From: Rhodovulum sulfidophilum
GTDB lineage: Bacteria > Pseudomonadota > Alphaproteobacteria > Rhodobacterales > Rhodobacteraceae
Length of the DNA: 64,000 nt
Direction of reading: 5' to 3'
NCBI GenBank assembly: GCA_003241785.1
Contig: QFPW01000007.1
Coordinates: forward strand, 107,339-171,338
Shown piece after piece: positions 51,980-61,054 of this stretch. A program made the translations under genes and the position numbers. The notes under the pieces are model-generated. The model worked only from the letters and a program-made list of their open reading frames with translations. It was not told the origin of the DNA and searched no databases. The first letter of the stretch is position 1, and each line of letters starts with the position of its first letter.

Positions 51980-52987
51980 TCAGGGGAAGCCGATCTCGTT
52001 GAAGATCGCCGCCGCCTCGGGCTGGTTCTCGCCGAGCGCCGAAAGGTTCAGCGTGTCGCGCCTGAAGGTCCCGAGCGAGGCCGCGATCTCGTTCACCTCG
52101 ACCCCCTCGACCACCGGGAATTCGTAGTTCTGGTTCGCGAAATACGCCTGGGCCTGGTCGGTCGTGAGGTATTCGAGGAACTTCACCGCGTTGTCCTTGT
52201 TCGGCGAATTCACCACGATCCCGGCGGCGGCGACGTTCACATGCGTGCCAGTGGTCTCCTGGTTCGGGAAGACCCAGCCGATATCCTCGGTCTGGCCGCT
52301 GATGCCGTCGACCTTCTCGGCGAGCGTGCGGGCGAAGTAGTAGGTGTTCATGATCGCGATGTCGCATTGCCCCGAGATCACGCCGCGCAGCTGGTCGAGA
52401 TCGGCGCCCTCCGGCGGGCGCGCGAGGTTGGCGAGCAGCCCCTCGGCCCAGGTCTTGGCGCCCTCGGGCCCGTCATGCGCGATGATCGCGCTCATCAGCG
52501 AGAGATTGTAGACGTCCATCGCCGAGCGGATGCAGATCCGGCCCTTCCATTCGGGATCGGCCAGCGCCTCGTAGGTCTGGGGCGGGTTCGGCACGCGGGA
52601 CTTCGAATAGAAGAGGATCCGCGCCCGGGTCGAGAAGCCGAACCAGTGATCGTCCGGATGCCGGAACTCGGCCGGGATGCGGCTGTCGAGCACCTCGGAC
52701 TGGACCGGCTGGAGCAGCCCCTCGCGGTCGGCGAGCCAGATCCGCCCGGCGTCGACGGTCAGCAGGATGTCGGCCGGGCTGTTGCGTCCCTCGGCCTTCA
52801 GCCGGGCGATGAGCTCGTCGGTCGTGCCCTCGATCCGGTTGACCTCGATCCCGGTCGCCTCGGTGAAATCGGCGTAGAGGCGCTCGTCGGTGTCGTAGTG
52901 GCGCGAGGAATAGATATTGACCTCCTGCGCCCAGGCGGGGAGGGCGAGCGCCGACAGGAGGGTCGCGGCGAGGGCGAGGCGGGACAT
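51980..52987 (-). CDS. Ferric-iron ABC transporter substrate-binding protein (FbpA type), copy 1
   Basis: 335 residues. Signal peptide 1-20 (to AWA/QE). The mature start EVNIYSSRHYDTDERLY is the FbpA/FutA opening; the paired iron ligands appear as Tyr216-Tyr217 in NTYYFAR. It binds Fe3+ in the periplasm. Highly similar over its whole length to the next gene, so a tandem duplication. Convergent with the permease gene. Confidence 0.9.
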   Translation of the reverse strand: MSRLALAATLLSALALPAWAQEVNIYSSRHYDTDERLYADFTEATGIEVNRIEGTTDELIARLKAEGRNSPADILLTVDAGRIWLADREGLLQPVQSEVLDSRIPAEFRHPDDHWFGFSTRARILFYSKSRVPNPPQTYEALADPEWKGRICIRSAMDVYNLSLMSAIIAHDGPEGAKTWAEGLLANLARPPEGADLDQLRGVISGQCDIAIMNTYYFARTLAEKVDGISGQTEDIGWVFPNQETTGTHVNVAAAGIVVNSPNKDNAVKFLEYLTTDQAQAYFANQNYEFPVVEGVEVNEIAASLGTFRRDTLNLSALGENQPEAAAIFNEIGFP

Positions 52988-53068
52988 GGGCGGACTCCGG
53001 TTCGAAAGCCTTCGCCGCCGGTTCTGCCATTCCCGACTAAGAGGGTCAACAAAGGCCCGTCCCGCGGG

Positions 53069-53101
53069 CGGCCGGCGCGGCGGTGGAATCCGCGCCGGCC
53101 G
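53069..53101 (-). terminator. Hairpin downstream of the second FbpA-type gene
   Basis: A perfect 12-bp stem (53069-53080 with 53090-53101, nine-base loop), seven bases after the stop of the gene at 53108-54118. It separates the two paralogues and could terminate transcription of the upstream one. Confidence 0.55.
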
Positions 53102-53107
53102 GCCAAG

Positions 53108-54118
53108 TCAGGGGAAGCCGACCGCGTTGAAGATCTCCTGCGCCTTCGCCTGGTTCTCGCCCAGCACCGACAGGTTGAGCGTGTCGGGCCTGAACTCCCC
53201 GAGCGCCGCGGCGATCTCGCCCACCTTCACATCCGCCACCGCCGGGAATTCGTGGTTCTGGTTGGCGAAGAATTCCTGCGCCGAGTCGGTGGTGAGGTAT
53301 TCGAGGAATTTGATCGCATCCTCCCTGTGCGGCGCGTTGGCGGCGAGCCCGGCGGCGGCGATGTTCACATGCGTGCCGGTGGTCTCCTGGTTGGGGAAGA
53401 CCCAGCCGATCTTCTCGACATCCGCGCCGATCCCCTCCACCGGCGCCGCCTGGGCGCGGGCGAAGTAATAGGTGTTGGCGACCGCGATGTCGCAGGCGCC
53501 CGAGACGATGCCCTTGAGCTGGTCGGTGTCGCCGCCCTCGGGCGGGCGCGCGAGATTGGCGAGCAGGCCCTCGGCCCAGGCCTTCGCGCCTTCCTCGCCC
53601 TCGTGCGCGATGATCGACCCCATCAGCGAGAGGTTGTAGATGTTGCTCGACGAGCGGATGCAGATCTTGCCCTTCCACTTCGGATCGGCGAGCTCGGCAT
53701 AGGTCAGGGGCGGCGCGTCGACGCGGTCCTTGGCGTAGAAGATCAGCCGGGCGCGGGTGGAGAAGCCGTACCAGTCGCCGTCGGGCGCGCGCAGGTATTC
53801 GGGGATCCGCGTGTTCAGCGTCTCGGAGCTGACCGGTTGCAGCAGGCCCTCGGTATCCGCGAGCCAGATCCGGCCGGCGTCGACGGTCAGCACGATGTCG
53901 GCCGGGCTGTTCGCGCCCTCGGCCTTCATGCGCGCGATGAGCTCGTCGGGATTGCCCTCGATCCGGTTCACCTTGACGCCGGTCGCCTCGGTGAAGTCGG
54001 AATAGAGCTTCTCGTCGGTGTCGTAGTGGCGCGACGAGTAGATGTTGATCTCCTGCGCCGCGGCGGGAACCGCCGCCGCGATGGCGATGAGCGCCGGGGC
54101 TAGCCCAAGCTTCGGCAT
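53108..54118 (-). CDS. Ferric-iron ABC transporter substrate-binding protein (FbpA type), copy 2
   Basis: 336 residues with signal peptide 1-21 (to AAA/QE). EINIYSSRHYDTDEKLY and NTYYFARAQ (Tyr217-Tyr218) mirror copy 1; the two proteins align without large gaps. Differences gather in surface segments, so they may bind different iron chelates or be expressed under different conditions. Each copy has its own leader (about 120 bases), with a hairpin between, so separate transcripts are likely. Confidence 0.9.
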   Translation of the reverse strand: MPKLGLAPALIAIAAAVPAAAQEINIYSSRHYDTDEKLYSDFTEATGVKVNRIEGNPDELIARMKAEGANSPADIVLTVDAGRIWLADTEGLLQPVSSETLNTRIPEYLRAPDGDWYGFSTRARLIFYAKDRVDAPPLTYAELADPKWKGKICIRSSSNIYNLSLMGSIIAHEGEEGAKAWAEGLLANLARPPEGGDTDQLKGIVSGACDIAVANTYYFARAQAAPVEGIGADVEKIGWVFPNQETTGTHVNIAAAGLAANAPHREDAIKFLEYLTTDSAQEFFANQNHEFPAVADVKVGEIAAALGEFRPDTLNLSVLGENQAKAQEIFNAVGFP

Positions 54119-54226
54119 GTGAGGAGTCCTCCCCTTTCTGACAATTTTGCTCGGACTCTCCGCCCGCGCCCCGGCGCGGTCAAGCGCGCGGCTGGGGTGG
54201 GGGCTGATCCAAATTGTCGCGGGGGG

Positions 54227-54250
54227 TGAGGGGCGGCGCGCCGCCCCTCA
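54227..54250 (-). terminator. Perfect 24-bp palindrome over the tamB stop codon
   Basis: TGAGGGGCGGCG joined to its exact complement, with the tamB TGA as its first three bases on the minus strand. As RNA it can fold into a 10-bp stem with a four-base loop. Likely terminator or 3'-end stabiliser of tamAB. Confidence 0.55.
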
Positions 54251-57200
54251 GTATTCGCGCTCGTAGAAGATGCCGAGCGTGGTGTTGCCGTCGCTGCCGA
54301 CCGAGCCGCGGGCCTGCACGTCGTCGCGGAGCTGCACCTGGATCTCGGCCCGGCTGACGCCGTCGCTGCCGGTCTGCACGTCGACATAGACGTTGTCGCT
54401 GACATAGCGCCCGGCGCGGACGGCGGTGGAGCCGTCCTCTTGGGTGATGATGTCGAGATCGTCGAGCCCGGTCGAGCTGCGCAGCTGCTCGAGCACGCCG
54501 CCACCACCGCCGCCCGCGAGCTCGGCCGCCGCCGCAGCGAGCTGGGCGAGCTGGAAGGCCGAGAGGTCCTGGGCGGAGCGGTTGAACAGGATCCGCGCCA
54601 GCACCTCGTCCTGCGGCAGCTCCGGCTCGGAGGAGAAGATCACCTCCGGCGCCATCGCGCTGCCGGTGACGGTGACGATCGCCGTCACGTCCTCGGACCG
54701 GGTGCGCGCGACGAAGTTGATCTGCGGGTCGAGGTTGCCGACCAGCGTCAGCGAGCCCTCGGTGAAGTCGAGCCGCTGGCCGAGGATCGAGAGCCTGCCG
54801 CGGCGCAGCTCGAACTGGCCGACCGGCTCGACGTTGGAGACGGTGCCCTGGATACGGGTCTCGCCGCCGAGCTCGACGTCGAGGCCGCGGCCCCGGACGA
54901 AGATCTGCCGGGGCGCGCGGATCCGCACGTCGAGGCGGAGCCGCGAGTCGCTCGAGCGCTGCTGGGGCTGGGGCGCGCCGACCCCGGCGCGCGCCAGCGT
55001 CTCGCGCACGCCGCGCGGGGGCAGGTGGTGCAGCACCTGCTCGAGCTGGCCCGGACCGCCGGCGCCGAAGCCCTCGGCGATCGAGATCTCGGTCGCGTCG
55101 AGGTCGATCGCGCCGCTGATGAGCCCGTCGCCGAGCAGGGGCCCGCTGGCGGCGAGATCGCCCGAGAGCCGCGTCGCGACGAAGGAGCCGTCGGTATAGC
55201 GCACGTTGTTGATCCGGAGCGCCAGATCCGCCGGCAGCCCGGCGCCGAGCCCGATCGTGCCCGAGGCGCGCAGGTTGCCGCCGGCCGCGACGTCGGCGGA
55301 GAGGTCGCGGATATCGACCCGGTCGCCCGCGAGGGCGGCGTCGAGCGCGATGTTGTTGAGCCGGACGTTGGATTGCGGGTCGACCAGCGTGCCGCCGGTC
55401 ATCCGCGCCGTGCCGCTGAGTTGCGGCTGGGCGATCGAGCCCTGGGCGCGGACGTCGAGCCGGACGAGGCCGGCCGCCTGGGCGTCCCGCTCGGCCAGAA
55501 AGCCGTTGGCGAGCGCGAGCGGCAGCGCGCCGGAACCCGTGACGTTGAGACCCGGGCCCGACAGCGGCACGCGGCCCGAGGCGGTGAAATCGACGCCGCC
55601 GCCGCCGGTCAGCCGCGCGTCGGCCAGCGTCAGCACGTTGTCGGTGAAATCGCCGCGCGCCGTCAGCGCGAGCGCGCCGACCCCGCCGACCGACAGGATG
55701 TCGGCGGTGAGGCCGTCGCCGCGCAGGTCGAAGGTGGCGCCGACGCGCGGATCGGCGAGCGTGCCGGTCACGCGCGCGGAGCCGGAGATGTCGCCGCGCA
55801 GGCCCCGGTTGCCCGCGAGCCCGTCGACCATCGCGAGCGGGAAGCGGTTCAGCGTCACGTCGAGGCCGAGCTGTCCGGTCCCGCCCAGCGGCACGCCGCC
55901 CGCCACCCGGACGTCGAGCCCGTTCGGCGCGGTCGCGGTGGCGTTGAGGTTGAGCCGGCCGTCCGCGGTCGCGCCATTCGCCCTGAGCGCGAGCGGCGGC
56001 ACGCCGGCCGCGCGGGTCGCGGCCGCGCCGATGCCGTCGCCGGCGAGGTCGAAGGTCACGTCGGGCGCGGCGCGCGGCCCGGTGACGCGCGCGGCGCCGC
56101 TCACCGCGCCGGTGGCGCCGAGGTTCGGCAGGATCGCGTTCGCGATGTCGAGCGGCAGCGTGGTGAGGTCGACCGCGAGGTCGAAGGCCTCGGCCACCGT
56201 GCCCTGGGCGCTGAGCCGGCCGGTGCCGAAGTCGAGCGTCAGCGGGGTCAGCGTGACCGCGCCGTCGCGCAGCGTGATCGAGGCGGGGGCGGTCAGCGTG
56301 GCGATCCGCGGCTGCTGGCGCAGCCGCAGCGTCTCGAGCGTGACCGCGACGCCGGGCGACAGCCGCTCGACCGTGCCGGTGGTATCGACGAGCGTGCCGA
56401 TCGCGAAGCGCCCGTCGGCGGCGAAGCGCATCCTGGTCTGGTCGATCTGCTCGGCGGTCGCGTTCAGCGTCGCGAGCTCGACGCCGCCGGCGCGGATGTT
56501 CTCGCCGGCGAGCGTGCCGTTGACGAGCGGCACGCCGAGCGCGTCGGCGATGGTCGCGTCGAGCGTCAGGCTGTCGATGCCATTGCCCTCGAAGACGAGG
56601 CCGCTCCCGTTCGCCGAGACCCGGACGCCCTGGGTGCCGTTCTCGGCGCCGAAGGTCAGGTCCGCCTCGATCGCGCCGGCGCCCTCGGCGAGCGCGAGGG
56701 CGGCGATCGGCGCGATATCGGGCCAGCGCACCGCGACGGCGCCGGTGATGAGCCCGTTCGCCGCGCGCGAGACGTCGCCCGCGACGGTGTTGGGCCCGAC
56801 GGCGGCGCGCAGCCCGCGGATCTCCTGCGCGCCGTCCCGCGCCGCGATCGATCCCGCGAGCGACAGCGGCAGATCGCCGAGCTGGCCCGCGCCCCTGACG
56901 TCGCCGGTCACGTCCGCGCCCTCGATCGTGCCGGTGAAGCCGAGCTCGGCCCCGGTCAGCGGCCGGTCCATCAGCCGGCCCTCGGGAATGTCGGCCGCGA
57001 CGTCGACGTCGAACCGGCCGCCGGTGCCCTTGGCGGTGCCTTGGGCGCTCAGCGCGCCGGCGAGGCGCGGGTCGACGAGCGCGAGGTCGTTCAGCTTCGC
57101 CTCGAAGGTGATGTCGGTGCTGGTCGAGGAGACGTGCCCGTCGGAGGCGAGCGAGAGCTGGGCATTGCCGACGCGGAGCCCGTCGGCGCGGATGCCGTCC

Positions 57201-58864
57201 GCGTCGCGCGCGACCCGCCCGGCGAGCGTCGTCTCGCCCGCCATCAGCGCGTCGGCCCGGGGATCGCCGATCGCGAGATCGCGCGCCGTGCCGGAGAGCG
57301 CGAGGTCGAACCCGCCGCTGAGCGGGCTGACCGAGCCGTTCGCGTCGAGGTCGACGCCGCCGCCGAGCGCGCGGCCGATCATCGGCCCGAACGGCGCGAG
57401 ATCATCGACCCGGACCGAGTTGCGCGCCTGGTAGACCCAGTCGGTCAGCGTGCCGGCGGAAAAGACCGAGAGGCCCGAGCCGGAGAGCTGGAACTGCCGC
57501 ACCGTGACCGGCCCGCCCGGCGGCATCGCGGCGTCGGCGAAGAGGTCGAAGCGCGAGCCGAGCGCCGAGGCGAGCTCGGGGTCGTCGGTCGCGACGCCGG
57601 TCGCGAGCCCCTCGGCCGAGAGCGTGACCGAGCGGGTGGCCGGGTCCTCGAGGTTCTCCGCGAGGCCGCCGAGGTTGAGCGTGACGTCCTCCATCGAGAC
57701 GCCCCGGGTCGCGAGCCGGTCGAGCACGAGAAAGCCGTTCCACCGGGTCTGCTGGCCGTAGGAGAGATAGAGCCGCGCGGAATTGAGCGTGGTCGCGGCG
57801 CCCGGCACCGGCAGCGTCACCGGCGGCTTCGAAGGATCGCCGAGCGTGCCGCTGAGGTCCACCGCGCGCGGGAAACCGTCGGGCGTGGTGTCGAAGCTGC
57901 CGTCGAGCGCCAGAACCGCGCCCCGCAGCGCCAGCGCGTCGAGGCGGGTGCCGCCGTCGGTCTTGCGCACGCCGTTCGCGGTCAGCGCGGTCTCGCCGGC
58001 GAAGAAGTCGCGGTACGGGGCGGGCACCAGCGGCGCCACGCCGCCGCGCAGGTCGACATTGAAGCCGAGCCCGTCGTCGCGGGAGCGCAGTGCCAGCGTG
58101 CCGCCGACCAGCCGCTCGCCCGCGGCGTCGAGCGAGAGGGTGACGTCGACGTTGTCGATCGGGCCGTCGCCGCTCAGCCTGAGGTCGATCGGCGGCTGGT
58201 TCTCGATGTTGAGCAGCGTCGCCACCAGCCCGCCCTGGGGCTCCCGCAGCTGGAGGTCGAGACCGAGCTGGCGCGTGCTGTTCGCGAAACTGGCGCGGAG
58301 GTTGAGCTCGCCCCCCGGCGCGTCGAGCCTGCGCGCGGCGAGCGTGGTGTCGAGCGTGCCGCGCGCGAGCGTCAGGCGGCCGTCGAGCGAGAGCTGCGCC
58401 GCGACGCCCGCGACCGGCGCGCCGAGACTGAACCGCCCGACGGTGAATTCGTTGACCTGGATCCGGACCGGCAGCTCGGGCACCTGGAACGGGGTCGCCT
58501 CGGTCTGCTCCAGCACCGGGGTCGGCGGGATCACCGGCCGGCGCGCGAGGTCGATCTCGGCGGCGGCGAGCCGGTTGACGCTGACCCGGCCGAGCAGCAG
58601 GGCCGAGCGGGTCCAGTCGAGCTCGACCCGCCGCAGCGTCAGCCAGGCGCCGTTCTCGTCCGAGACGGTGACCGTGTCGATGCGGGCGCGCGAGGAGAGC
58701 AGGCCGGAGACGCCCGAGAGGCGCACCTCGCGTCCCGGCCCGGAGAGCTGGTTCTCGAGCGTGCGGGCGAGAAAGCCGTTGTCGCTGTCCTCGCCGCCCG
58801 ATTGGGCGAGCGCGGCGATGCCGACGAGGCTGATGAGGGCGATGAGCGCGATCAGGCGTTTCAA
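54248..58864 (-). CDS. tamB: Translocation and assembly module subunit TamB
   Basis: 1538 residues. N-terminal signal anchor (about 3-20, LIALIALISLVGIAALA), a very long stretch of beta-rich repeats, and a C-terminal DUF490/TamB domain (about 1200-1538; LSILGQRLDFTEGSLTLVGN and PELPQDEVLARILFNRSAQDLSAFQ are diagnostic). It spans the periplasm from the inner membrane to TamA; AsmA-like bridging proteins of this kind are linked to outer-membrane protein assembly and phospholipid transport. It follows tamA by 15 bases. Confidence 0.94.
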   Translation of the reverse strand: MKRLIALIALISLVGIAALAQSGGEDSDNGFLARTLENQLSGPGREVRLSGVSGLLSSRARIDTVTVSDENGAWLTLRRVELDWTRSALLLGRVSVNRLAAAEIDLARRPVIPPTPVLEQTEATPFQVPELPVRIQVNEFTVGRFSLGAPVAGVAAQLSLDGRLTLARGTLDTTLAARRLDAPGGELNLRASFANSTRQLGLDLQLREPQGGLVATLLNIENQPPIDLRLSGDGPIDNVDVTLSLDAAGERLVGGTLALRSRDDGLGFNVDLRGGVAPLVPAPYRDFFAGETALTANGVRKTDGGTRLDALALRGAVLALDGSFDTTPDGFPRAVDLSGTLGDPSKPPVTLPVPGAATTLNSARLYLSYGQQTRWNGFLVLDRLATRGVSMEDVTLNLGGLAENLEDPATRSVTLSAEGLATGVATDDPELASALGSRFDLFADAAMPPGGPVTVRQFQLSGSGLSVFSAGTLTDWVYQARNSVRVDDLAPFGPMIGRALGGGVDLDANGSVSPLSGGFDLALSGTARDLAIGDPRADALMAGETTLAGRVARDADGIRADGLRVGNAQLSLASDGHVSSTSTDITFEAKLNDLALVDPRLAGALSAQGTAKGTGGRFDVDVAADIPEGRLMDRPLTGAELGFTGTIEGADVTGDVRGAGQLGDLPLSLAGSIAARDGAQEIRGLRAAVGPNTVAGDVSRAANGLITGAVAVRWPDIAPIAALALAEGAGAIEADLTFGAENGTQGVRVSANGSGLVFEGNGIDSLTLDATIADALGVPLVNGTLAGENIRAGGVELATLNATAEQIDQTRMRFAADGRFAIGTLVDTTGTVERLSPGVAVTLETLRLRQQPRIATLTAPASITLRDGAVTLTPLTLDFGTGRLSAQGTVAEAFDLAVDLTTLPLDIANAILPNLGATGAVSGAARVTGPRAAPDVTFDLAGDGIGAAATRAAGVPPLALRANGATADGRLNLNATATAPNGLDVRVAGGVPLGGTGQLGLDVTLNRFPLAMVDGLAGNRGLRGDISGSARVTGTLADPRVGATFDLRGDGLTADILSVGGVGALALTARGDFTDNVLTLADARLTGGGGVDFTASGRVPLSGPGLNVTGSGALPLALANGFLAERDAQAAGLVRLDVRAQGSIAQPQLSGTARMTGGTLVDPQSNVRLNNIALDAALAGDRVDIRDLSADVAAGGNLRASGTIGLGAGLPADLALRINNVRYTDGSFVATRLSGDLAASGPLLGDGLISGAIDLDATEISIAEGFGAGGPGQLEQVLHHLPPRGVRETLARAGVGAPQPQQRSSDSRLRLDVRIRAPRQIFVRGRGLDVELGGETRIQGTVSNVEPVGQFELRRGRLSILGQRLDFTEGSLTLVGNLDPQINFVARTRSEDVTAIVTVTGSAMAPEVIFSSEPELPQDEVLARILFNRSAQDLSAFQLAQLAAAAAELAGGGGGGVLEQLRSSTGLDDLDIITQEDGSTAVRAGRYVSDNVYVDVQTGSDGVSRAEIQVQLRDDVQARGSVGSDGNTTLGIFYEREY

Positions 58865-58879
58865 GGGAGCGGTCTCCGA

Positions 58880-60811
58880 TCAGAAGGCCTGGCCGATGCC
58901 AATATAGAGCGCGATCCGGGAATCCCCGGGTAGGGGGTCGAGCGGCGTCGCGAGGTCGACCCGCAGCGGCCCGATCGGCGTGAAATAGCGCACGCCGGCG
59001 CCGACGCCGATCCGAAGCTCGTTCTCGCCCGCGAACCGCGGGTTCTCGCTCACGAAGCCCGCGTCGGCGAAGGCGGCGCCGCCCCAGCTCTCGGTGAAGC
59101 GGAGCCGGGTCTCGGCGGAGGCCTCGAACAGTCCCCGGCCGCCGATCGTGCCCTCGACGCCGTCGACCGTGGTCTGCACGCCGATCGAGCGGTAGGGGTA
59201 GCCGCGGACCGAGCCGCCGCCGCCCGCGAAGAACAGCAGGTCCGGCGGGCTCTCGGCCGCGCTGGGGCCATAGTAGCTGCCGACCTTAACCCGGCCCGCG
59301 AGCACGAGCCGGTCGAGCCCGACCAGGGAGTGATAGTAGCGCCCCTCGAGGGTGCCGCGGATCGCCGGGTTGCCATAGTCGAATTCGTAGAACGGCTGCA
59401 GCATGGCGGCGATGTAATAGCCGCGGGTCGCGTCGAGCGGGTCGTTGCGGATGTCGTAGACGAGGTTGCCGAGCAGCCCGAGCGTGAAGAAGTGCCGGGT
59501 GCCGTAGATGTCCTCGAATTTCGCCCGCGCGAAATTCGCCGAGAGGTCGCCGGTCAGCCGGTCGCCGAACTGCTGCGCGAAGCCGATGTTCCCGCCGAAC
59601 GAGGTCTCGCGGTAGGTGTCATAGTCGAGCCTTTGCGCCAGCAGCCCGGCGATCAGGTCGGTATCCGGCCGGTAGATCCCGGGCTTGGTGAAGGCGACAC
59701 CGAGCGAATAGTCGAAGGAATTGGGATCGACGCTCTCGAGCAGGCCCGAGACGCTGGCGTCGAACCGGAGCCGCTCGCCGCGGCCGAAGAGGTTGCGGTG
59801 CATCCAGTAGGCCTCGAGCCCGAGGCCGTCGATCGTCGAATAGGTGCCGCCGAAGCCGATCGTGCGCGGGCGCCGGTCCTCGACCCGCACGGTCATCGGC
59901 AGCGACCCGTCCGGCTCGATCTCGTCGGCCTCCTCGATCCGCAGCGAGCGGAAGATGCCGAGCCGGCCAAGCCGCGCCTGGCTCCGCGCCACCTGGGCCG
60001 AGTCGAACCGCGCGCCCTCGGGCAGGTCCGTCATGAAGCGGATGAATTCGGGATCGGTGCGGCTCGCGCCCTCGACCGTGGTCGGGCCGTAACGCGCCTC
60101 GCGGCCGGGATCGAGTCGGAGCTCGACGTCGAGCCGGTCGTTCTCGTGGTCGGCGATCACCTCGCGCCCGCTCTCGGCCGCCTTGGGATGGCCCCGCACG
60201 CGCCAGTGCGCGATCGCCAGATCCGAGGCCTTGCCGATCACCCCCGCCTCGGCCTGCGCGCCGGGCAGGTAGCCGAGGGAGGCCGGCGTGGTCAGGCGCT
60301 GCCGCCGGGTGTCCATCGGCGGCGGCGGGTTGACGATCGCGAGCCGCCCGAACTTGAAGGCGGGGCCGGTGTCGACGGCGATGACGACCGGGACATCCGC
60401 CGGCAGGTCGACGGCGAGCGTGAGGTCCGCCGCCTCGCGCCCCGCGACGAGGATGCTGATCGTGCCGCCGTAATAGCCCGCGTCGTAGAGCGCGGCGAGG
60501 ATGCGGCGATAATCGCCCTTGGCCCGGGAGATGAGCCCGGCGCGCCCCGAGGCCGGCTCCTCACGGTTGGCGTAGAGCGCCGAGGCGGTCTCGAGCCGGT
60601 CCTGGAGCGCGGTGTCGCCGGTCACGCGCAATTCGGCGGTGTAGTCGAGCGGATCGATCACATCGACGCGGTCCGCGTTCTCGTCCTCGCGCGGCCCCCA
60701 GAGGTGGAAGCCGAACAGCGAGAACGCGCCCGCCGGGCCGGCCGGACCCAGAACCGCGGCGCCCACGAGAAATCCGGCGACGAGCCCACCGCGGTAGGAG
60801 GAGGCGGCCAT
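58880..60811 (-). CDS. tamA: Translocation and assembly module subunit TamA (Omp85 family)
   Basis: 643 residues. Signal peptide 1-29 (to AGA/FS). N-terminal POTRA domains span about 55-270, then a 16-strand Omp85 barrel whose lid motif VRGYPYRSIG (about 535-544) is the usual (V/I)RGY..; it ends in FTPIGPLRVDLATPLDPL and a terminal Phe (GQAF), as needed for BAM recognition. AGGAAA precedes the ATG. First gene of tamAB. Confidence 0.94.
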   Translation of the reverse strand: MAASSYRGGLVAGFLVGAAVLGPAGPAGAFSLFGFHLWGPREDENADRVDVIDPLDYTAELRVTGDTALQDRLETASALYANREEPASGRAGLISRAKGDYRRILAALYDAGYYGGTISILVAGREAADLTLAVDLPADVPVVIAVDTGPAFKFGRLAIVNPPPPMDTRRQRLTTPASLGYLPGAQAEAGVIGKASDLAIAHWRVRGHPKAAESGREVIADHENDRLDVELRLDPGREARYGPTTVEGASRTDPEFIRFMTDLPEGARFDSAQVARSQARLGRLGIFRSLRIEEADEIEPDGSLPMTVRVEDRRPRTIGFGGTYSTIDGLGLEAYWMHRNLFGRGERLRFDASVSGLLESVDPNSFDYSLGVAFTKPGIYRPDTDLIAGLLAQRLDYDTYRETSFGGNIGFAQQFGDRLTGDLSANFARAKFEDIYGTRHFFTLGLLGNLVYDIRNDPLDATRGYYIAAMLQPFYEFDYGNPAIRGTLEGRYYHSLVGLDRLVLAGRVKVGSYYGPSAAESPPDLLFFAGGGGSVRGYPYRSIGVQTTVDGVEGTIGGRGLFEASAETRLRFTESWGGAAFADAGFVSENPRFAGENELRIGVGAGVRYFTPIGPLRVDLATPLDPLPGDSRIALYIGIGQAF

Positions 60812-60850
60812 TAGATTATTTCCTGCTCTGTTCGGCTCTTGTTAACCGAC

Positions 60851-60878
60851 ACCCTAAAGGAATCAGGGGTGGGCTCAA
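60851..60878 (-). promoter_or_regulatory. Possible tamAB promoter
   Basis: On the minus strand TTGAGC (60878-60873), a 16-base spacer, and TAGGGT (60856-60851), about 40 bases before the tamA start. The same TAGGGT hexamer is the -10 of the ihfA promoter candidate. The 243-base gap 60812-61054 also has to hold the rfb promoter on the other strand. Confidence 0.4.
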
Positions 60879-61054
60879 GGGTAACGCCGGGGTGAGCGGA
60901 TTTGTTTCGGCGGGTCTTGGCAAATCGGCAACGGCCGCGCGCCGCCGCGCCGTCCATGGCTTGCGCCCGCGGGGTTCCCGGGGCATCTTCGCGCCGGGGT
61001 CCGCGGTTCGGGCTCCGGGACGGCGTCGACGATCGGTGAGTGTGGAGTAGGGCG

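Noticed and set aside
54440..58933. A 1497-codon open frame on the plus strand opposite tamB
   Set aside because: It is the mirror of a real GC-rich gene: composition is dominated by Arg, Glu and Gly with no domain, while the minus strand encodes a clear TamB.
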